A stretch of DNA of 17,351 nucleotides. It comes from Actinomycetes bacterium (GTDB lineage Bacteria; Actinomycetota; Actinomycetes; JAJYSQ01). Shown here piece after piece: positions 1-8,654 of this stretch. A program made the position numbers and the translations under genes. Where the stretch lies: assembly GCA_021793495.1 (NCBI GenBank), contig JAJYSQ010000001.1, forward strand, positions 1-17,351, read 5' to 3'. Numbering within the stretch: the first letter of the stretch is position 1; each line of letters begins with the position of its first letter. The notes under the pieces were generated by a model, which did no database searches, was not told where the DNA came from, and was given only the letters and a program-made list of their open reading frames with translations.

Positions 1-32
1 GGCGGTATCCTCGCCGCGGCGAGGATACCGCC
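1..32. terminator. Perfect 32-bp palindrome, probable bidirectional terminator
   Basis: The 15-base arm GGCGGTATCCTCGCC at 1-15 is followed by GC and then its exact reverse complement at 18-32, so the whole 32 bases are self-complementary. As RNA it would form a very stable hairpin. No T-run follows, which is common for terminators in high-GC actinobacteria. It lies about 80 nt before proS and at the window edge, so the arms may extend leftwards. The likeliest role is to end transcription of the gene to the left. A protein-binding operator is the alternative. Confidence 0.6.
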
Positions 33-60
33 GGACCGGCACCTGCTGCCCCGAGCCGCT

Positions 61-83
61 TCGGCGGGAGCTGTTCCCGCCGA
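61..83 (+). promoter_or_regulatory. Hairpin in the proS leader
   Basis: TCGGCGGGA (61-69) pairs perfectly with TCCCGCCGA (75-83) around the 5-nt loop GCTGT. The hairpin ends 32 nt before the chosen proS start and leaves the Shine-Dalgarno sequence (about 105-109) free. It could be a leader hairpin, an attenuator-like element or a second terminator. I see no T-box specifier or anti-terminator bulge, so a tRNA-sensing role is not supported. Confidence 0.4.
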
Positions 84-115
84 CTGCCGCCCCCCGACCT
101 TCCTGGGAGATGCCC

Positions 116-1897
116 GTGCTGCTGCGGATGTCCACGCTGTTTCTCCGCACGCTGCGCGAGGACCCAGCCGACGCCGAGCTGATCAGCCACCGCCTGCTGG
201 TGCGGGCCGGGTACATCCGGCGGGTCGCCCCTGGCATCTACGCCTGGCTGCCGTTGGGCAAGATCGTCCTGGATCGGGTCGCGGCCCTGGTTCGCGCCCA
301 GATGGACCGGATGGGTGCGCAAGAGGTGCTGTTCCCCGCGTTGTTGCCCCGCGAGCACTACGAGACGACCGGCCGGTGGACCGCGTACGGCCCGGAGCTG
401 TTCCGGCTGACCGACCGCAAGGGCGGGGACTACCTGCTGGGTCCGACCCACGAGGAGATGTTCACCTGGCTGGTCAAGAGCGAGTTCTCCTCGTACAAGG
501 ACCTGCCGGTGGTGCTCTACCAGCTGGCCAACAAGTACCGGGACGAGGTCCGGCCTCGGGCCGGGATCATCCGGGGTCGAGAGTTCCTGATGAAGGACTC
601 CTACTCCTTCGACCTCGGCGAAGCCGGGCTGGATGCCGCCTACGCCGCTCACCGTGAGGCGTACGTGCGGATCTTCGACCTCCTGGGTCTGCGGTACGTG
701 ATCGTCTCGGCCACGTCCGGGGCGATGGGTGGGTCGGCCAGCGAGGAGTTCCTCGCCCCGGCGCCGGCGGGCGAGGACACGTACGTGGCCTGCCACGCCT
801 GTGGGTACGCGGCGAACACCGAGGCCGTGGTGGTGCCAGCCCCAGCATCGCCGCCGGTCGCCGACCGGCCGGCGATGCTGGTCGTGGACACCCCGGACAC
901 CCCGACGATCACCGCCCTCGTCGACCGGTTGAACACCGTGGGGCTGGGCCGGGTGTTCACCGCCGCAGACACGTTGAAGAACGTGGTGGTCAAGGTCACG
1001 AACCCCGGTGGGGACGGGTACGAGCCACTGGTCGTCGGTGTCCCCGGCGACCGCGAGGTGGATCTGCGTCGGCTGGAAGCGTCGCTGGCCCCGGCTCAGG
1101 TGGAGCTGTTCACGGCCGAGGACTTCGCCGCGCACCCACACCTGGTCCGCGGCTACCTGGGGCCGCAGGGCCTCGCGGCACTCGGTGTGCGGTACGTGGC
1201 CGACCCGCCGGTGGCGCCGGGGAGCGAGTGGGTGACGGGGGCGAACGTGCCCGGTCGGCACGCGGTGCACGTGGTGGCCGGGCGTGACTTCACCGTGGAT
1301 GCGACCGTCCAGGCCGCCGACATCCGCACCGGGGACCCGTGTCCCCGGTGCGGCGGCCCGTTGTCCATCGACCGCGGCATCGAGATCGGTCACATCTTCC
1401 AGCTGGGCCGCAAGTACGCCGATGCCCTCGGGCTGGACGTGCTGGGCCCGGACGGTCGCCCGGTACGGGTGACGATGGGCTCCTATGGGATCGGCGTGTC
1501 TCGCGCGGTGGCTGCGGTGGCCGAGCAGCGTGCCGACGCCCGGGGATTGGTGTGGCCTCGGTCGATCGCGCCCGCCGACGTGCACCTGGTCGCCACCGGC
1601 AAGGACGACGCACCGTTTGCCGCTGCCGAGGTCCTGGCCGAGCAGCTGGTGGGCCGCGGGATCCGGGTGCTGCTCGATGACCGTCGCGGGTTGTCGGCCG
1701 GGGTGAAGTTCGCCGACTCCGAGCTCATCGGCATCCCGACCATCCTCGTCGTGGGGCGTGGCCTGGCCGACGGGGTGGTGGAGGTCAAGGACCGGGCAGA
1801 GATGACCAGCAGCACCGTGGCCCTCGACGAGGTGGTCGAGCAGGTGACGGCGTTGGTGTCCGGCGAGCCGGAGGTCGACGGGCGACCGCTAGGGTGA
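116..1897 (+). CDS. proS: Prolyl-tRNA synthetase (class II, bacterial type)
   Basis: This cytoplasmic enzyme attaches proline to tRNA-Pro using ATP. The 593-residue protein has the class II motif 2 region ([16 protein letters not shown] and MKDSYSFD), an editing-type insertion in the middle, motif 3 ([11 protein letters not shown]) and a C-terminal anticodon-binding domain. I chose GTG at 116 because GGGAG at 105-109 sits 6 nt before it and the resulting start [12 protein letters not shown] matches actinobacterial ProRS, for example MITRMSELFLRT in Mycobacterium. The in-frame ATG at 110 abuts the Shine-Dalgarno sequence. Two CxxC pairs (Cys226/229 and Cys409/412) flank the insertion and suggest a metal site, as in some clostridial-type ProRS; that role is inferred. 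Confidence 0.95.
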   Translation: MLLRMSTLFLRTLREDPADAELISHRLLVRAGYIRRVAPGIYAWLPLGKIVLDRVAALVRAQMDRMGAQEVLFPALLPREHYETTGRWTAYGPELFRLTDRKGGDYLLGPTHEEMFTWLVKSEFSSYKDLPVVLYQLANKYRDEVRPRAGIIRGREFLMKDSYSFDLGEAGLDAAYAAHREAYVRIFDLLGLRYVIVSATSGAMGGSASEEFLAPAPAGEDTYVACHACGYAANTEAVVVPAPASPPVADRPAMLVVDTPDTPTITALVDRLNTVGLGRVFTAADTLKNVVVKVTNPGGDGYEPLVVGVPGDREVDLRRLEASLAPAQVELFTAEDFAAHPHLVRGYLGPQGLAALGVRYVADPPVAPGSEWVTGANVPGRHAVHVVAGRDFTVDATVQAADIRTGDPCPRCGGPLSIDRGIEIGHIFQLGRKYADALGLDVLGPDGRPVRVTMGSYGIGVSRAVAAVAEQRADARGLVWPRSIAPADVHLVATGKDDAPFAAAEVLAEQLVGRGIRVLLDDRRGLSAGVKFADSELIGIPTILVVGRGLADGVVEVKDRAEMTSSTVALDEVVEQVTALVSGEPEVDGRPLG

Positions 1898-2064
1898 ACC
1901 TGGGGTGGGGCTCCGGTGGGAGTCGTCGAGGGTGAGCGTCGGTACACCCCGGTCTACCACCCCTTCCTCGTACTCGCACTTCTCCTACCGGCACCGGAAC
2001 CCCAGCACCGAACCCCCCGTCCGCGTATCGAACGTCCGGACCCCGGTCCGTGAGGAGGCCGGCA
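1898..2064 (+). other. proS-rimP spacer, no gene recognised
   Basis: These 167 nt separate proS from the rimP-nusA-infB cluster, so a promoter is expected here, but I cannot identify a convincing -35/-10 pair. The one clear structure is the small palindrome CGGACC-CC-GGTCCG at 2037-2050, immediately upstream of the rimP Shine-Dalgarno AGGAGG at 2053-2058. The open frame starting at 1905 shows no recognisable protein character and runs into rimP in the wrong frame. Confidence 0.5.
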
Positions 2065-2550
2065 GTGAGCCCCAGCGTGTCCCGCGAGCGGCTGCGCCGG
2101 CTGCTGGAGCCGGTCGTCGCCGAGGCGGGGCTGGAGCTCGAGGACGTGGTGATACTTCCGGCCGGCCGGCGGCGGGTGGTCCAGGTACTGGTGGATCGCG
2201 ACGGTGGTGCTGACCTCGACGAGATCGCCCAGGTCAGCGCGACGGTCTCGGCCTGGCTGGACACGCAGGACGTCCTGCCGCTGGAGGCGTACGTGCTGGA
2301 GGTGTCCACGCCGGGGGTCGACCGTCCGCTCACCACCCCACGGCAGTGGGCCAGGGCACGCCGTCGGATGGTGGAGGTGGGGGTGACCGGCATGGGCACG
2401 GTCCGGGGACGGGTACTGGCCACCGACGAGTCACGGGTGACCCTCCGCGTGGGCGACGACGTCTTGGACATCGACCGCGCCCGGCTTGGCCCGGGCCACG
2501 TCCAGGTGGAGTTCAGCCCGCCGAGGGAGGAGGACACGAGTGAACATTGA
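2065..2550 (+). CDS. rimP: Ribosome maturation factor RimP
   Basis: RimP binds 30S precursors and helps their assembly. The 161-residue protein has the family's two-domain shape. The N-terminal alpha/beta domain includes [19 protein letters not shown], the central motif [12 protein letters not shown] is the RimP signature, and a C-terminal SH3-like barrel follows (about residues 90-155). GTG at 2065 is chosen because AGGAGG at 2053-2058 stands 6 nt before it. An upstream in-frame GTG at 2050 would include the Shine-Dalgarno in the coding region. It opens the conserved rimP-nusA-ylxR-infB cluster, and its 3' end overlaps nusA by 11 nt, which suggests translational coupling. Confidence 0.94.
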   Translation: MSPSVSRERLRRLLEPVVAEAGLELEDVVILPAGRRRVVQVLVDRDGGADLDEIAQVSATVSAWLDTQDVLPLEAYVLEVSTPGVDRPLTTPRQWARARRRMVEVGVTGMGTVRGRVLATDESRVTLRVGDDVLDIDRARLGPGHVQVEFSPPREEDTSEH

Positions 2551-3619
2551 CATGTCTGCCCTGCGGGCACTGGAGCGGGAGAAGGGGATCGGCTTCGATC
2601 AGCTCCTCGACGCCATCGAGGCGGCCGTGCTGGGCGCTTACCACCGCACGGAGGCACCGGTGGCGAAGGCCCGAATCACCGTGGACCGGAAGACCGGGGA
2701 CGTGGAGCTGTGGGCCTGCGAGATCGACCAGGATGGCGTCGAGCACCGGACGACTCTGGATGTTCCCTCCGATTTCGGCCGGGTTGCGGCCGCCACGGCC
2801 CGGCAGGTGATCCTGCAGCGGCTGCGTGACGCCGAGGAGGCGAGCACGCTCGGGGAGTTCGCCGGACGCGAGGGGGACATCGTCTCGGGGGTGGTCCAGC
2901 AGAGCCGGGACCCTCGAGGTGCGTTGGTGGACGTGGGTCCGCTGGAGGCGCTGCTGCCGGTCGCCGAGCAGGTCCCCGGGGAGGTGTACGCCCACGGCCT
3001 GCGACTGAGGTGCTTCGTGCTCGCTGTCCGCAAGGGCCCACGTGGGCCGCTGGTGACGCTGTCGCGGACCCACTCGGGTCTGGTTCGCCGGCTGTTCGCC
3101 CTGGAAGCCCCGGAGATCGCCGACGGGACGGTGGAGATCATGGCGATGGCGAGGGAGGCAGGCCATCGGACGAAGATCGCGGTGCGCACGACCGTCCCTG
3201 GGGTGAACGCCAAGGGTGCGTGCATCGGCCCGTTGGGGCAGCGGGTACGGGCCGTGATGGCCGAGCTGCACGGGGAGAAGATCGACATCGTGGACTGGTC
3301 CGAGGACCCAGCGCAGTTCGTCGGGTACGCGCTGTCCCCGGCCCGCGTCCTGCGGGTCGAGGTACTGGATCCAGTAGCCCGTTCTGCCCGGGTGGTGGTC
3401 CCGGACTACCAGCTGTCCCTGGCCATCGGACGGGAGGGGCAGAACGCCCGGCTGGCCGCACGCCTGACCGGGTGGCGGATCGACATCCGTCCGGACGTCG
3501 GCCCGCAGAGTGCGGCCAACGAGCAGGCCGGTGCGGCGGGCGGCGACCAGCCCGTGGCCGACCCGGGCCAGACGCCCGGGCCTGGTTCCTGGCCCGGGCC
3601 TGCTGCCGAGCCGGGGTAG
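2540..3619 (+). CDS. nusA: Transcription termination/antitermination factor NusA
   Basis: NusA binds RNA polymerase and nascent RNA to modulate pausing, termination and rRNA antitermination. The 359-residue protein has an N-terminal polymerase-binding domain (about 1-105), an S1 domain (about 109-176, from GREGDIVSG), then two KH domains (about 185-320) with [10 protein letters not shown] in the first and [13 protein letters not shown] in the second. A short Pro/Gly-rich tail (about 320-359) ends the protein. The acidic C-terminal repeats of E. coli NusA are absent, which is normal outside gammaproteobacteria. GTG at 2540 gives the typical actinobacterial start [15 protein letters not shown], with GGGAGGAGG at 2525-2533 six bases upstream. 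It overlaps the end of rimP by 11 nt. Confidence 0.96.
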   Translation: MNIDMSALRALEREKGIGFDQLLDAIEAAVLGAYHRTEAPVAKARITVDRKTGDVELWACEIDQDGVEHRTTLDVPSDFGRVAAATARQVILQRLRDAEEASTLGEFAGREGDIVSGVVQQSRDPRGALVDVGPLEALLPVAEQVPGEVYAHGLRLRCFVLAVRKGPRGPLVTLSRTHSGLVRRLFALEAPEIADGTVEIMAMAREAGHRTKIAVRTTVPGVNAKGACIGPLGQRVRAVMAELHGEKIDIVDWSEDPAQFVGYALSPARVLRVEVLDPVARSARVVVPDYQLSLAIGREGQNARLAARLTGWRIDIRPDVGPQSAANEQAGAAGGDQPVADPGQTPGPGSWPGPAAEPG

Positions 3620-3624
3620 ACTCC

Positions 3625-3906
3625 GTGGTCATCGACCTCTCGACGACGCACCGCGCCCCCGTCCGCACGTGTGTGGGGTGCCGTCGCCGGGAGTCGAGGG
3701 TCGACCTGTTGCGGGTCGTGGCCGTCGAGGAGGGTGACCGGCTGGTCGCTGTCCCGGACGTCCGCTCCCGGCTCCCAGGGCGTGGAGCATGGCTGCACCG
3801 CTGCCCTGGCTGCCTCGATCTCGCTGAGCGTCGCCTGGCGTTCACGCGGGCCCTTCGCCTGAGGGGACCGCTGGACCTGGCGCTGCTGCGGCGGGTGATC
3901 ACGTGA
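3625..3906 (+). CDS. ylxR: YlxR family RNA-binding protein (RnpM-like)
   Basis: This 93-residue basic protein belongs to the YlxR (DUF448) family, almost always encoded between nusA and infB. The signatures are RTCVGCRRR (residues 14-22) and GRGAWLHRCPGC (residues 52-63); Cys16/Cys19 and Cys60/Cys63 form two CxxC pairs. In Bacillus the homologue has been described as an RNase P modulator (RnpM), and an RNA-binding role is expected here. GTG at 3625 lies only 5 nt after the nusA stop, with a weak purine-rich GGGGTAG upstream, so translation probably depends on coupling. No better start precedes the conserved region. Confidence 0.88.
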   Translation: MVIDLSTTHRAPVRTCVGCRRRESRVDLLRVVAVEEGDRLVAVPDVRSRLPGRGAWLHRCPGCLDLAERRLAFTRALRLRGPLDLALLRRVIT

Positions 3907-4014
3907 CACGAGGGATCCGAACAGACGCCAGTGCCGACGAGTCGGAAGCGGGTCGTACCAGATGATGAACTCCCGATGAGCCTGTCGCGATGAACCTTCC
4001 CGTGCAGTAGCAAG

Positions 4015-4039
4015 GGTCCGTGCCCCGGTGGCCCGGACC
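4015..4039 (+). promoter_or_regulatory. Small stem-loop before the infB ribosome-binding site
   Basis: GGTCCG (4015-4020) pairs with CGGACC (4034-4039) around a 13-nt loop, ending 5 nt before the infB Shine-Dalgarno AGGAGA (4045-4050). The 147-nt ylxR-infB gap is the longest in this part of the cluster, so a leader or a promoter is plausible. The stem is short and could be chance at this GC content. Confidence 0.25.
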
Positions 4040-4053
4040 GAGACAGGAGAGCA

Positions 4054-6837
4054 GTGGCCAAGGTCCGGGTGTACGAGCTCGCGAAGGAGCTCGGGGTGGA
4101 GAGCAAGGTCGTGATGGCCAAGCTCGCCGAGTTCGGGGAGTTCGTCCGATCAGCGTCCTCCACGGTGGAGCCCCCCGTTGTACGGCGGCTTCGCGACGTC
4201 TTTCCCGCGCCGTCCGCGCCCGGCGGTGCGGGATCGGTCGCGCGCGCCGGACAGGCGTCCGTGCCTGCTGGTGGTGAGGGTGTGACCGCAGCGCGACCCT
4301 CGGCTCCCCGCCCCGGGCCGGGATCAGGCAGCCCGGTGCCGGGCACGGTGGTCCCCGGATCTGCGCCGAGCTCCGAGGGGCTCGCACCGGTGCCGGCCAG
4401 CCCGGTGCCGGCCAGCCCGGTGCCGGCGGGTTCAGACCAGCCGAGCGCGCACCCGGCAAGCCCCACCCCCGGGCCTCGGTCGACCTCGACACCGCGGGCC
4501 CCCGGCCCCAGGCCCGGGAACAACCCCTTCACTGCGGCTGGTTCGTCGGGCATGGGCCGTGCCCCGGCGGCGCGCCCGGCGGCCACGCCGCCGGGCGTCC
4601 CGAGCGTGCCTGGCGTCCCGCGGCCCGGCGGTCCACGCCCTGGTGCCCCCCGCCCCGGCTCGCCTGCCGGCGGAGCCGTCCGTCCCGGCGGTCCACGGCC
4701 GAGCCCCAGCAGCATGCCGCCACGCCCGGCACCGGGTGTGGGACGTCCGGGTGCGGTGGCACGCCCGGGCGCAGGGGCTGGTCGCCCGGGTGCACCGGCA
4801 CGTACCGGGGGACGCCCGGGGACTCCGGGCGCGAGCCCGAGCACCGGAGGTCGACCCGGCGCGCCGGGTCGACCCGGAGGCGCCACGGGGCGCGGCGGTC
4901 GAGGTGGCACGGCGGGGGCGTTCGGGCGCGGAGGAGGACGTCCGGTCCGGGGGCGCAAGTCCAAGAAGCAGCGGCGCCAGGAGTTCGACAACATGGCCGC
5001 ACCGTCGATCGGCGGTGTGCAGATCCCCCGGGGCGACGGCTCGACCGTGGTCCGGTTGGCCCGCGGATCCTCGTTGACCGACTTCGCCGAGAAGATCGGC
5101 GCCAACCCGGCGTCGCTGGTGACGGTGATGTTCCACCTCGGTGAGATGGCGACGGCGACCCAGTCCCTGGACGAGGAGACCTTCACGCTGCTCGGCGACG
5201 AGCTGGGTTACCAGGTCCAGGTGGTCAGCCCTGAGGACGAGGACCGCGAGCTGCTGGAGTCCTTCGACATCGACCTGGACGCCGATGAGGACGAGTCGCT
5301 GCTGGTGGCACGACCGCCCGTGGTGACCGTGATGGGTCACGTGGACCACGGCAAGACGAAGCTGCTCGACGCGATCCGGCACACGCACGTGATGGAGGGC
5401 GAAGCCGGCGGGATCACCCAGCACATCGGTGCCTACCAGGTCACGACCACGACCTCCGGTGGGGTGACCAGAAAGATCACCTTCATCGACACCCCGGGGC
5501 ACGAAGCCTTCACCGCCATGCGTGCCCGGGGTGCGCAGGTCACGGACATCGCCGTCCTGGTGGTCGCGGCCGACGACGGGGTGATGCCGCAGACGATCGA
5601 GGCGCTCAACCACGCGCAGGCCGCGGGCGTGCCGATCGTGGTGGCCGTCAACAAGGTTGATGTGCCGGGGGCGAACCCGTCGAAGGTCCGCCAGCAGCTC
5701 ACCGAGTACAACCTGGTCGCCGAGGAGTACGGCGGAGAGACGATCTTCGTCGACGTCTCGGCGAAGCAGCGGCTGGGCATCGATGAGCTGCTCGAGGCCA
5801 TCCTGCTCACCGCGGACGCCGCGTTGGATATGCGGGCCAACCCCCATGCCCCGGCCCGAGGCGTGGCGATCGAGTCCTACCTCGACCGTGGGCGTGGGCC
5901 GGTGGCCACCGTGCTGGTGCAGCGGGGCACGTTGCAGGTCGGGGACGCGATCGTCTCCGGCACGGCGTTCGGCCGGGTCCGGGCGATGTTGGACGACGCC
6001 GGGGTCACGGTGGATGCCGCGGAACCCTCGCGCCCGGTCCAGGTCCTCGGCCTGACCTCGGTGGCCGGAGCCGGGGACACCTTCCTGGTCACGACCGAGG
6101 AGCGGGTCGCCCGTCAGATTGCGGAGAAGCGGGCGGCCATGGAGCGCAACGCTGCGCTGGCCAAGGCGCGCAAGCGGGTCAGCCTCGAGGATCTGACGAA
6201 GATCCTGGAGCAGGGTCGTATCGAGACCCTCAACTTGATCCTCAAGGGTGACGTGGCTGGCTCCGTGGAGGCGCTGGAGGACGCGCTGCTCAAGATCGAC
6301 GTGGGTGAGGGGGTCGACCTCCGGGTGATCCACCGTGGAGTCGGGGCGATCACCGAGAACGACATCACGCTGGCTTCGGCCTCCGACGCGGTCGTGATGG
6401 GGTTCAACGTGCGGCCGGAGGGCAAGGCCAGGGATCTGGCCGAGCGCGAGGGCATCGACGTTCGGTACTACTCGGTGATCTACCAGGCGATCGAGGACGT
6501 CGAGAACGCCCTGAAGGGCATGCTCAAGCCGGAGTTCGAGGAGGTGTCGCTGGGCTCGGCGGAGATCCGCGAGATCTTCCGGTCCAGCAAGTTCGGCAAC
6601 ATCGCTGGGGCGATGGTGCGTTCTGGAGAGATCCGCCGTCACGCCAAGGCGCGGTTGGTCCGCGACGGGGTCGTGGTCGCCGAGAATGTCTCGATCGACA
6701 CCCTGCGCCGCTTCAAGGAGGACACGACCGAGGTGCGCGAAGGCTTCGAGTGCGGAATCGGGCTCGGCTCGTACAACGACATCAAGGTAGGTGACGTGAT
6801 CGAGACGTACGAGATGCGCGAGAAGCCCCGGTCCTGA
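4054..6837 (+). CDS. infB: Translation initiation factor IF-2
   Basis: IF2 is a GTPase that places initiator tRNA on the 30S subunit and promotes subunit joining. The 927-residue protein has an N-terminal IF2_N helix domain ([15 protein letters not shown]), a very long Pro/Gly/Ala/Arg linker (about residues 52-310), a second IF2_N-like domain (about 330-395), and a G domain with GHVDHGKT (428-435), DTPGHEAF (from 479), NKVD (533-536) and SAK (569-571). Beta-barrel and C-terminal fMet-tRNA-binding domains follow. GTG at 4054 is preceded by AGGAGA at 4045-4050. The long low-complexity linker is typical of actinobacterial IF2. It contains short perfect repeats such as [14 protein letters not shown], and the basic run [12 protein letters not shown] closes it. 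Confidence 0.97.
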   Translation: MAKVRVYELAKELGVESKVVMAKLAEFGEFVRSASSTVEPPVVRRLRDVFPAPSAPGGAGSVARAGQASVPAGGEGVTAARPSAPRPGPGSGSPVPGTVVPGSAPSSEGLAPVPASPVPASPVPAGSDQPSAHPASPTPGPRSTSTPRAPGPRPGNNPFTAAGSSGMGRAPAARPAATPPGVPSVPGVPRPGGPRPGAPRPGSPAGGAVRPGGPRPSPSSMPPRPAPGVGRPGAVARPGAGAGRPGAPARTGGRPGTPGASPSTGGRPGAPGRPGGATGRGGRGGTAGAFGRGGGRPVRGRKSKKQRRQEFDNMAAPSIGGVQIPRGDGSTVVRLARGSSLTDFAEKIGANPASLVTVMFHLGEMATATQSLDEETFTLLGDELGYQVQVVSPEDEDRELLESFDIDLDADEDESLLVARPPVVTVMGHVDHGKTKLLDAIRHTHVMEGEAGGITQHIGAYQVTTTTSGGVTRKITFIDTPGHEAFTAMRARGAQVTDIAVLVVAADDGVMPQTIEALNHAQAAGVPIVVAVNKVDVPGANPSKVRQQLTEYNLVAEEYGGETIFVDVSAKQRLGIDELLEAILLTADAALDMRANPHAPARGVAIESYLDRGRGPVATVLVQRGTLQVGDAIVSGTAFGRVRAMLDDAGVTVDAAEPSRPVQVLGLTSVAGAGDTFLVTTEERVARQIAEKRAAMERNAALAKARKRVSLEDLTKILEQGRIETLNLILKGDVAGSVEALEDALLKIDVGEGVDLRVIHRGVGAITENDITLASASDAVVMGFNVRPEGKARDLAEREGIDVRYYSVIYQAIEDVENALKGMLKPEFEEVSLGSAEIREIFRSSKFGNIAGAMVRSGEIRRHAKARLVRDGVVVAENVSIDTLRRFKEDTTEVREGFECGIGLGSYNDIKVGDVIETYEMREKPRS

Positions 6838-6875
6838 GCCGAGGTAGGTCGACCGGAGGGAAGCAGGGACCGGCG

Positions 6876-7172
6876 ATGGTCGTGGGGACGTTGCGCCTGG
6901 ACCTGCTGCTCGGTGACGTGCACTCGTTGAAGGCGAAGCGCGCGGTGGTCCGGCCTGTCCTCGCTCAGCTGGTACGCCAGTACAAGGTAAGCACCGGTGA
7001 GGTCGGCTACCAGGACCTGCACCGGCGGGTGCTGATCGGCGTCGGGTTGGTCGGCGACGACCCGTCCCATGTCGTCGAGGTCCTGGAACAGTGCGAGCAC
7101 GCGGTCGCCGAGCGTCCCGAGCTGGTCGTGCTCTCGGCGCACCGGCGGGTCTTCTCTGACGAGGACGAGTAG
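6876..7172 (+). CDS. ylxP: YlxP family protein (DUF503)
   Basis: A 98-residue protein of the DUF503/YlxP family, encoded between infB and rbfA in many Gram-positive bacteria. Family features visible are a beta-strand start (VVGTLRLDLLLGDVHSLKAKR, shown here to K19), the VSTGEVGYQDLHRRVLIGV segment and the terminal VVLSAHRRVF strand. Its biochemical role is not established; the context suggests ribosome or RNA work. ATG at 6876 follows AGGGAC at 6865-6870 with 5-nt spacing. It sits 38 nt after infB and is probably co-transcribed with it. Confidence 0.85.
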   Translation: MVVGTLRLDLLLGDVHSLKAKRAVVRPVLAQLVRQYKVSTGEVGYQDLHRRVLIGVGLVGDDPSHVVEVLEQCEHAVAERPELVVLSAHRRVFSDEDE

Positions 7173-7180
7173 CGCGTCGT

Positions 7181-7208
7181 CCCACCAGGGTGAGCCGGCG
7201 GTGGTGGG
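7181..7208 (+). promoter_or_regulatory. Stem-loop in the ylxP-rbfA gap
   Basis: CCCACCA (7181-7187) is an exact inverted repeat of TGGTGGG (7202-7208), with a 14-nt loop. It begins 9 nt after the ylxP stop. There is no T-run, so it is at most a weak terminator or an RNA-processing or stability element within the cluster. Confidence 0.3.
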
Positions 7209-7263
7209 TTCGACCGCGCAACGATCCCGTCGCCCGGCGAGGTCCCGAGGAGAGTGAGGAACG

Positions 7264-7755
7264 ATGGCGCTGTCTACCCGTGCCAGCCGATTGGCGGACC
7301 GGATCCGGATCGTCGTCGCCCAGACCCTGGAGACCAGGGTGAAGGACCCGAGGCTCGGCTTCGTGACCGTCACCGAGGTGCGGGTCACGGGTGACCTGCA
7401 GCACGCGGCTGTCTTCTACACCGTGTACGGGGACGAGGCGGACCGAGCAGCCTCCGCACTGGCTCTGGAGAGCGCCAAGGGGGTCGTCCGTTCGGAGGTC
7501 GGACGCCAGACCGGACTCCGACTGACCCCCACGCTGGAGTTCATCCCTGATGCCCTGCCCGAGACGGCACGGCACATCGAGGACCTGCTGGTCGTGGCGG
7601 CGCACGACGACGCACGGGTCGCGGCCCAGGCGGCCGGCGCGGTATACGCAGGGGAGCCCGACCCGTACCGCCGACCACCGGGGGAGGACGAGCCGGGGGA
7701 GGACGAGCCGGGCCAGGACGAGCCGGGCCAGGACGAGCCGGGGGTTGCACGCTGA
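7264..7755 (+). CDS. rbfA: 30S ribosome-binding factor RbfA with an acidic repeat tail
   Basis: RbfA binds the 30S subunit late in assembly and helps 16S rRNA 5'-end maturation. The KH-like core covers about residues 1-118, with the family's N-terminal helix ([17 protein letters not shown]), [19 protein letters not shown] and the [11 protein letters not shown] strand. ATG at 7264 has a strong purine-rich upstream region (GTGAGGA, 7254-7260). At 163 residues it is longer than many homologues because of a C-terminal tail. Residues 141-160 are four copies of a pentapeptide, EDEPG twice and then QDEPG twice, followed by VAR. The tail is probably disordered. The stop shares one base with the truB start (TGATG), so the two are translationally coupled. 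Confidence 0.94.
   Translation: MALSTRASRLADRIRIVVAQTLETRVKDPRLGFVTVTEVRVTGDLQHAAVFYTVYGDEADRAASALALESAKGVVRSEVGRQTGLRLTPTLEFIPDALPETARHIEDLLVVAAHDDARVAAQAAGAVYAGEPDPYRRPPGEDEPGEDEPGQDEPGQDEPGVAR
7684..7743 (+). repeat. Four tandem 15-bp units in the rbfA 3' end
   Basis: Units at 7684-7698, 7699-7713, 7714-7728 and 7729-7743 have the form (G/C)AGGACGAGCCGGG(G/C). They stay in frame and encode [15 protein letters not shown] and QDEPG. Because 15 is a multiple of three, copy-number change would lengthen or shorten the acidic tail without a frameshift. Confidence 0.9.
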
Positions 7756-8654
7756 TGCCGGCGAGCGCCCGTGAGCCCACCGAGGGGCTGCTGGTCGTCG
7801 ACAAGCCCGGGGGGTTGACCTCGCACGACGTGGTCGCCCAGGTACGTCGTGATCGGCAGACCCGTCGGGTCGGTCACGGTGGCACGCTGGATCCGATGGC
7901 CACGGGCGTGCTGGTCCTCGCCGTGGGGCGGGCCACCCGGCTGCTCGGGTACGTCGGCGGCATGGACAAGGAGTACCAGGCCACGATCCGGCTGGGCGCC
8001 TCCACGACCACGGACGATGCCGAGGGTCAACCCACCGGTGGGGCCCCGGCCACGGGGCTGGACGAGGGTCGCATCCGCAGCATGATGGCCGGGCTGACCG
8101 GTCCGATCGACCAGGTCCCCTCCTCCGTCAGCGCGGTGAAGGTGAACGGACGTCGGGCATACGAGCGGGTGCGCGCCGGGCAGTCCGTGTCGCTGGCCCC
8201 CCGTCGCGTCCTGGTCTCCTCATTCACCGTGGTCGACGTACGGCACCCGGCACAGGCGCGCGGGATGGTGGACCTGGACGTGACGACCACCGTGAGCTCC
8301 GGGACGTACGTCCGGGCCCTGGCTCGCGACCTGGGGGCAGGTCTCGGCGTGGGCGGCCACCTGACGTCGCTGCGTCGGACGCGGGTGGGCACGTTCACCG
8401 TGGCCGACGCGGTGGATCTCGGGTCGGCCGGCGTGCCGACGGCGCTGCTGCCGATGCCGGATGCGGCCCGGCGAGTGCTGCCGTCGTTGCTGCTCGATGC
8501 CGACGAGGCGTCTCGGCTGCGTCATGGCGTCCGCCTGACCGGTACCGGGTATGCACCGACCGGTACGGTCGCCGCGTACGCTCCGGACGGCTCCCTGGTG
8601 GCGATCGCCGAGGTCCATCCCGACGGTGTCCGTCCTCTTGCGGTGCTGGGCTGA
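7755..8654 (+). CDS. truB: tRNA pseudouridine(55) synthase TruB
   Basis: TruB converts uridine 55 of the tRNA T-loop to pseudouridine. The 299-residue protein starts with LLVVDKPGGLTSHDVV and carries the catalytic motif GHGGTLDPMATGVL, in which Asp46 is the expected catalytic nucleophile. Further family blocks are DKEYQATIRLGASTTTDD, QVPSSVSAVKVNGRRAYERVR and VSSGTYVRALARDLG. A C-terminal PUA-like segment (about residues 245-299) follows. ATG at 7755 overlaps the rbfA stop by one base. No separate Shine-Dalgarno is obvious beyond the repeat sequence, so coupling to rbfA is likely. The last codons (AVLG) and the stop lie inside a 16-bp tandem repeat. Confidence 0.95.
   Translation: MPASAREPTEGLLVVDKPGGLTSHDVVAQVRRDRQTRRVGHGGTLDPMATGVLVLAVGRATRLLGYVGGMDKEYQATIRLGASTTTDDAEGQPTGGAPATGLDEGRIRSMMAGLTGPIDQVPSSVSAVKVNGRRAYERVRAGQSVSLAPRRVLVSSFTVVDVRHPAQARGMVDLDVTTTVSSGTYVRALARDLGAGLGVGGHLTSLRRTRVGTFTVADAVDLGSAGVPTALLPMPDAARRVLPSLLLDADEASRLRHGVRLTGTGYAPTGTVAAYAPDGSLVAIAEVHPDGVRPLAVLG

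Noticed and set aside
110..115. ATG at 110 as the proS start
   Set aside because: It directly abuts the GGGAG sequence, too close for initiation. GTG at 116 has 6-nt spacing and a better family match.
33..115. T-box riboswitch in front of proS
   Set aside because: Only about 80 nt are available. The region shows one simple hairpin and no recognisable T-box sequence or specifier loop.
2037..2050. CGGACC-CC-GGTCCG palindrome before rimP as an operator
   Set aside because: It is short, purely G/C-rich apart from one A/T pair per arm, and matches no operator I know. Chance is likely at this GC content.
3138..5186. 682-codon minus-strand open frame opposite nusA, ylxR and the infB linker
   Set aside because: It is very Pro/Arg/Gly/Ser-rich, mirrors the IF2 linker and spans several real plus-strand genes, so it is not a credible protein.
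4432..7605. 1057-codon open frame on the minus strand opposite infB, ylxP and part of rbfA
   Set aside because: It is an antisense shadow of strongly GC3-biased genes. Its translation is compositionally biased (His/Asp/Arg/Leu/Val) with no domain, while the plus strand carries unmistakable IF2 motifs.
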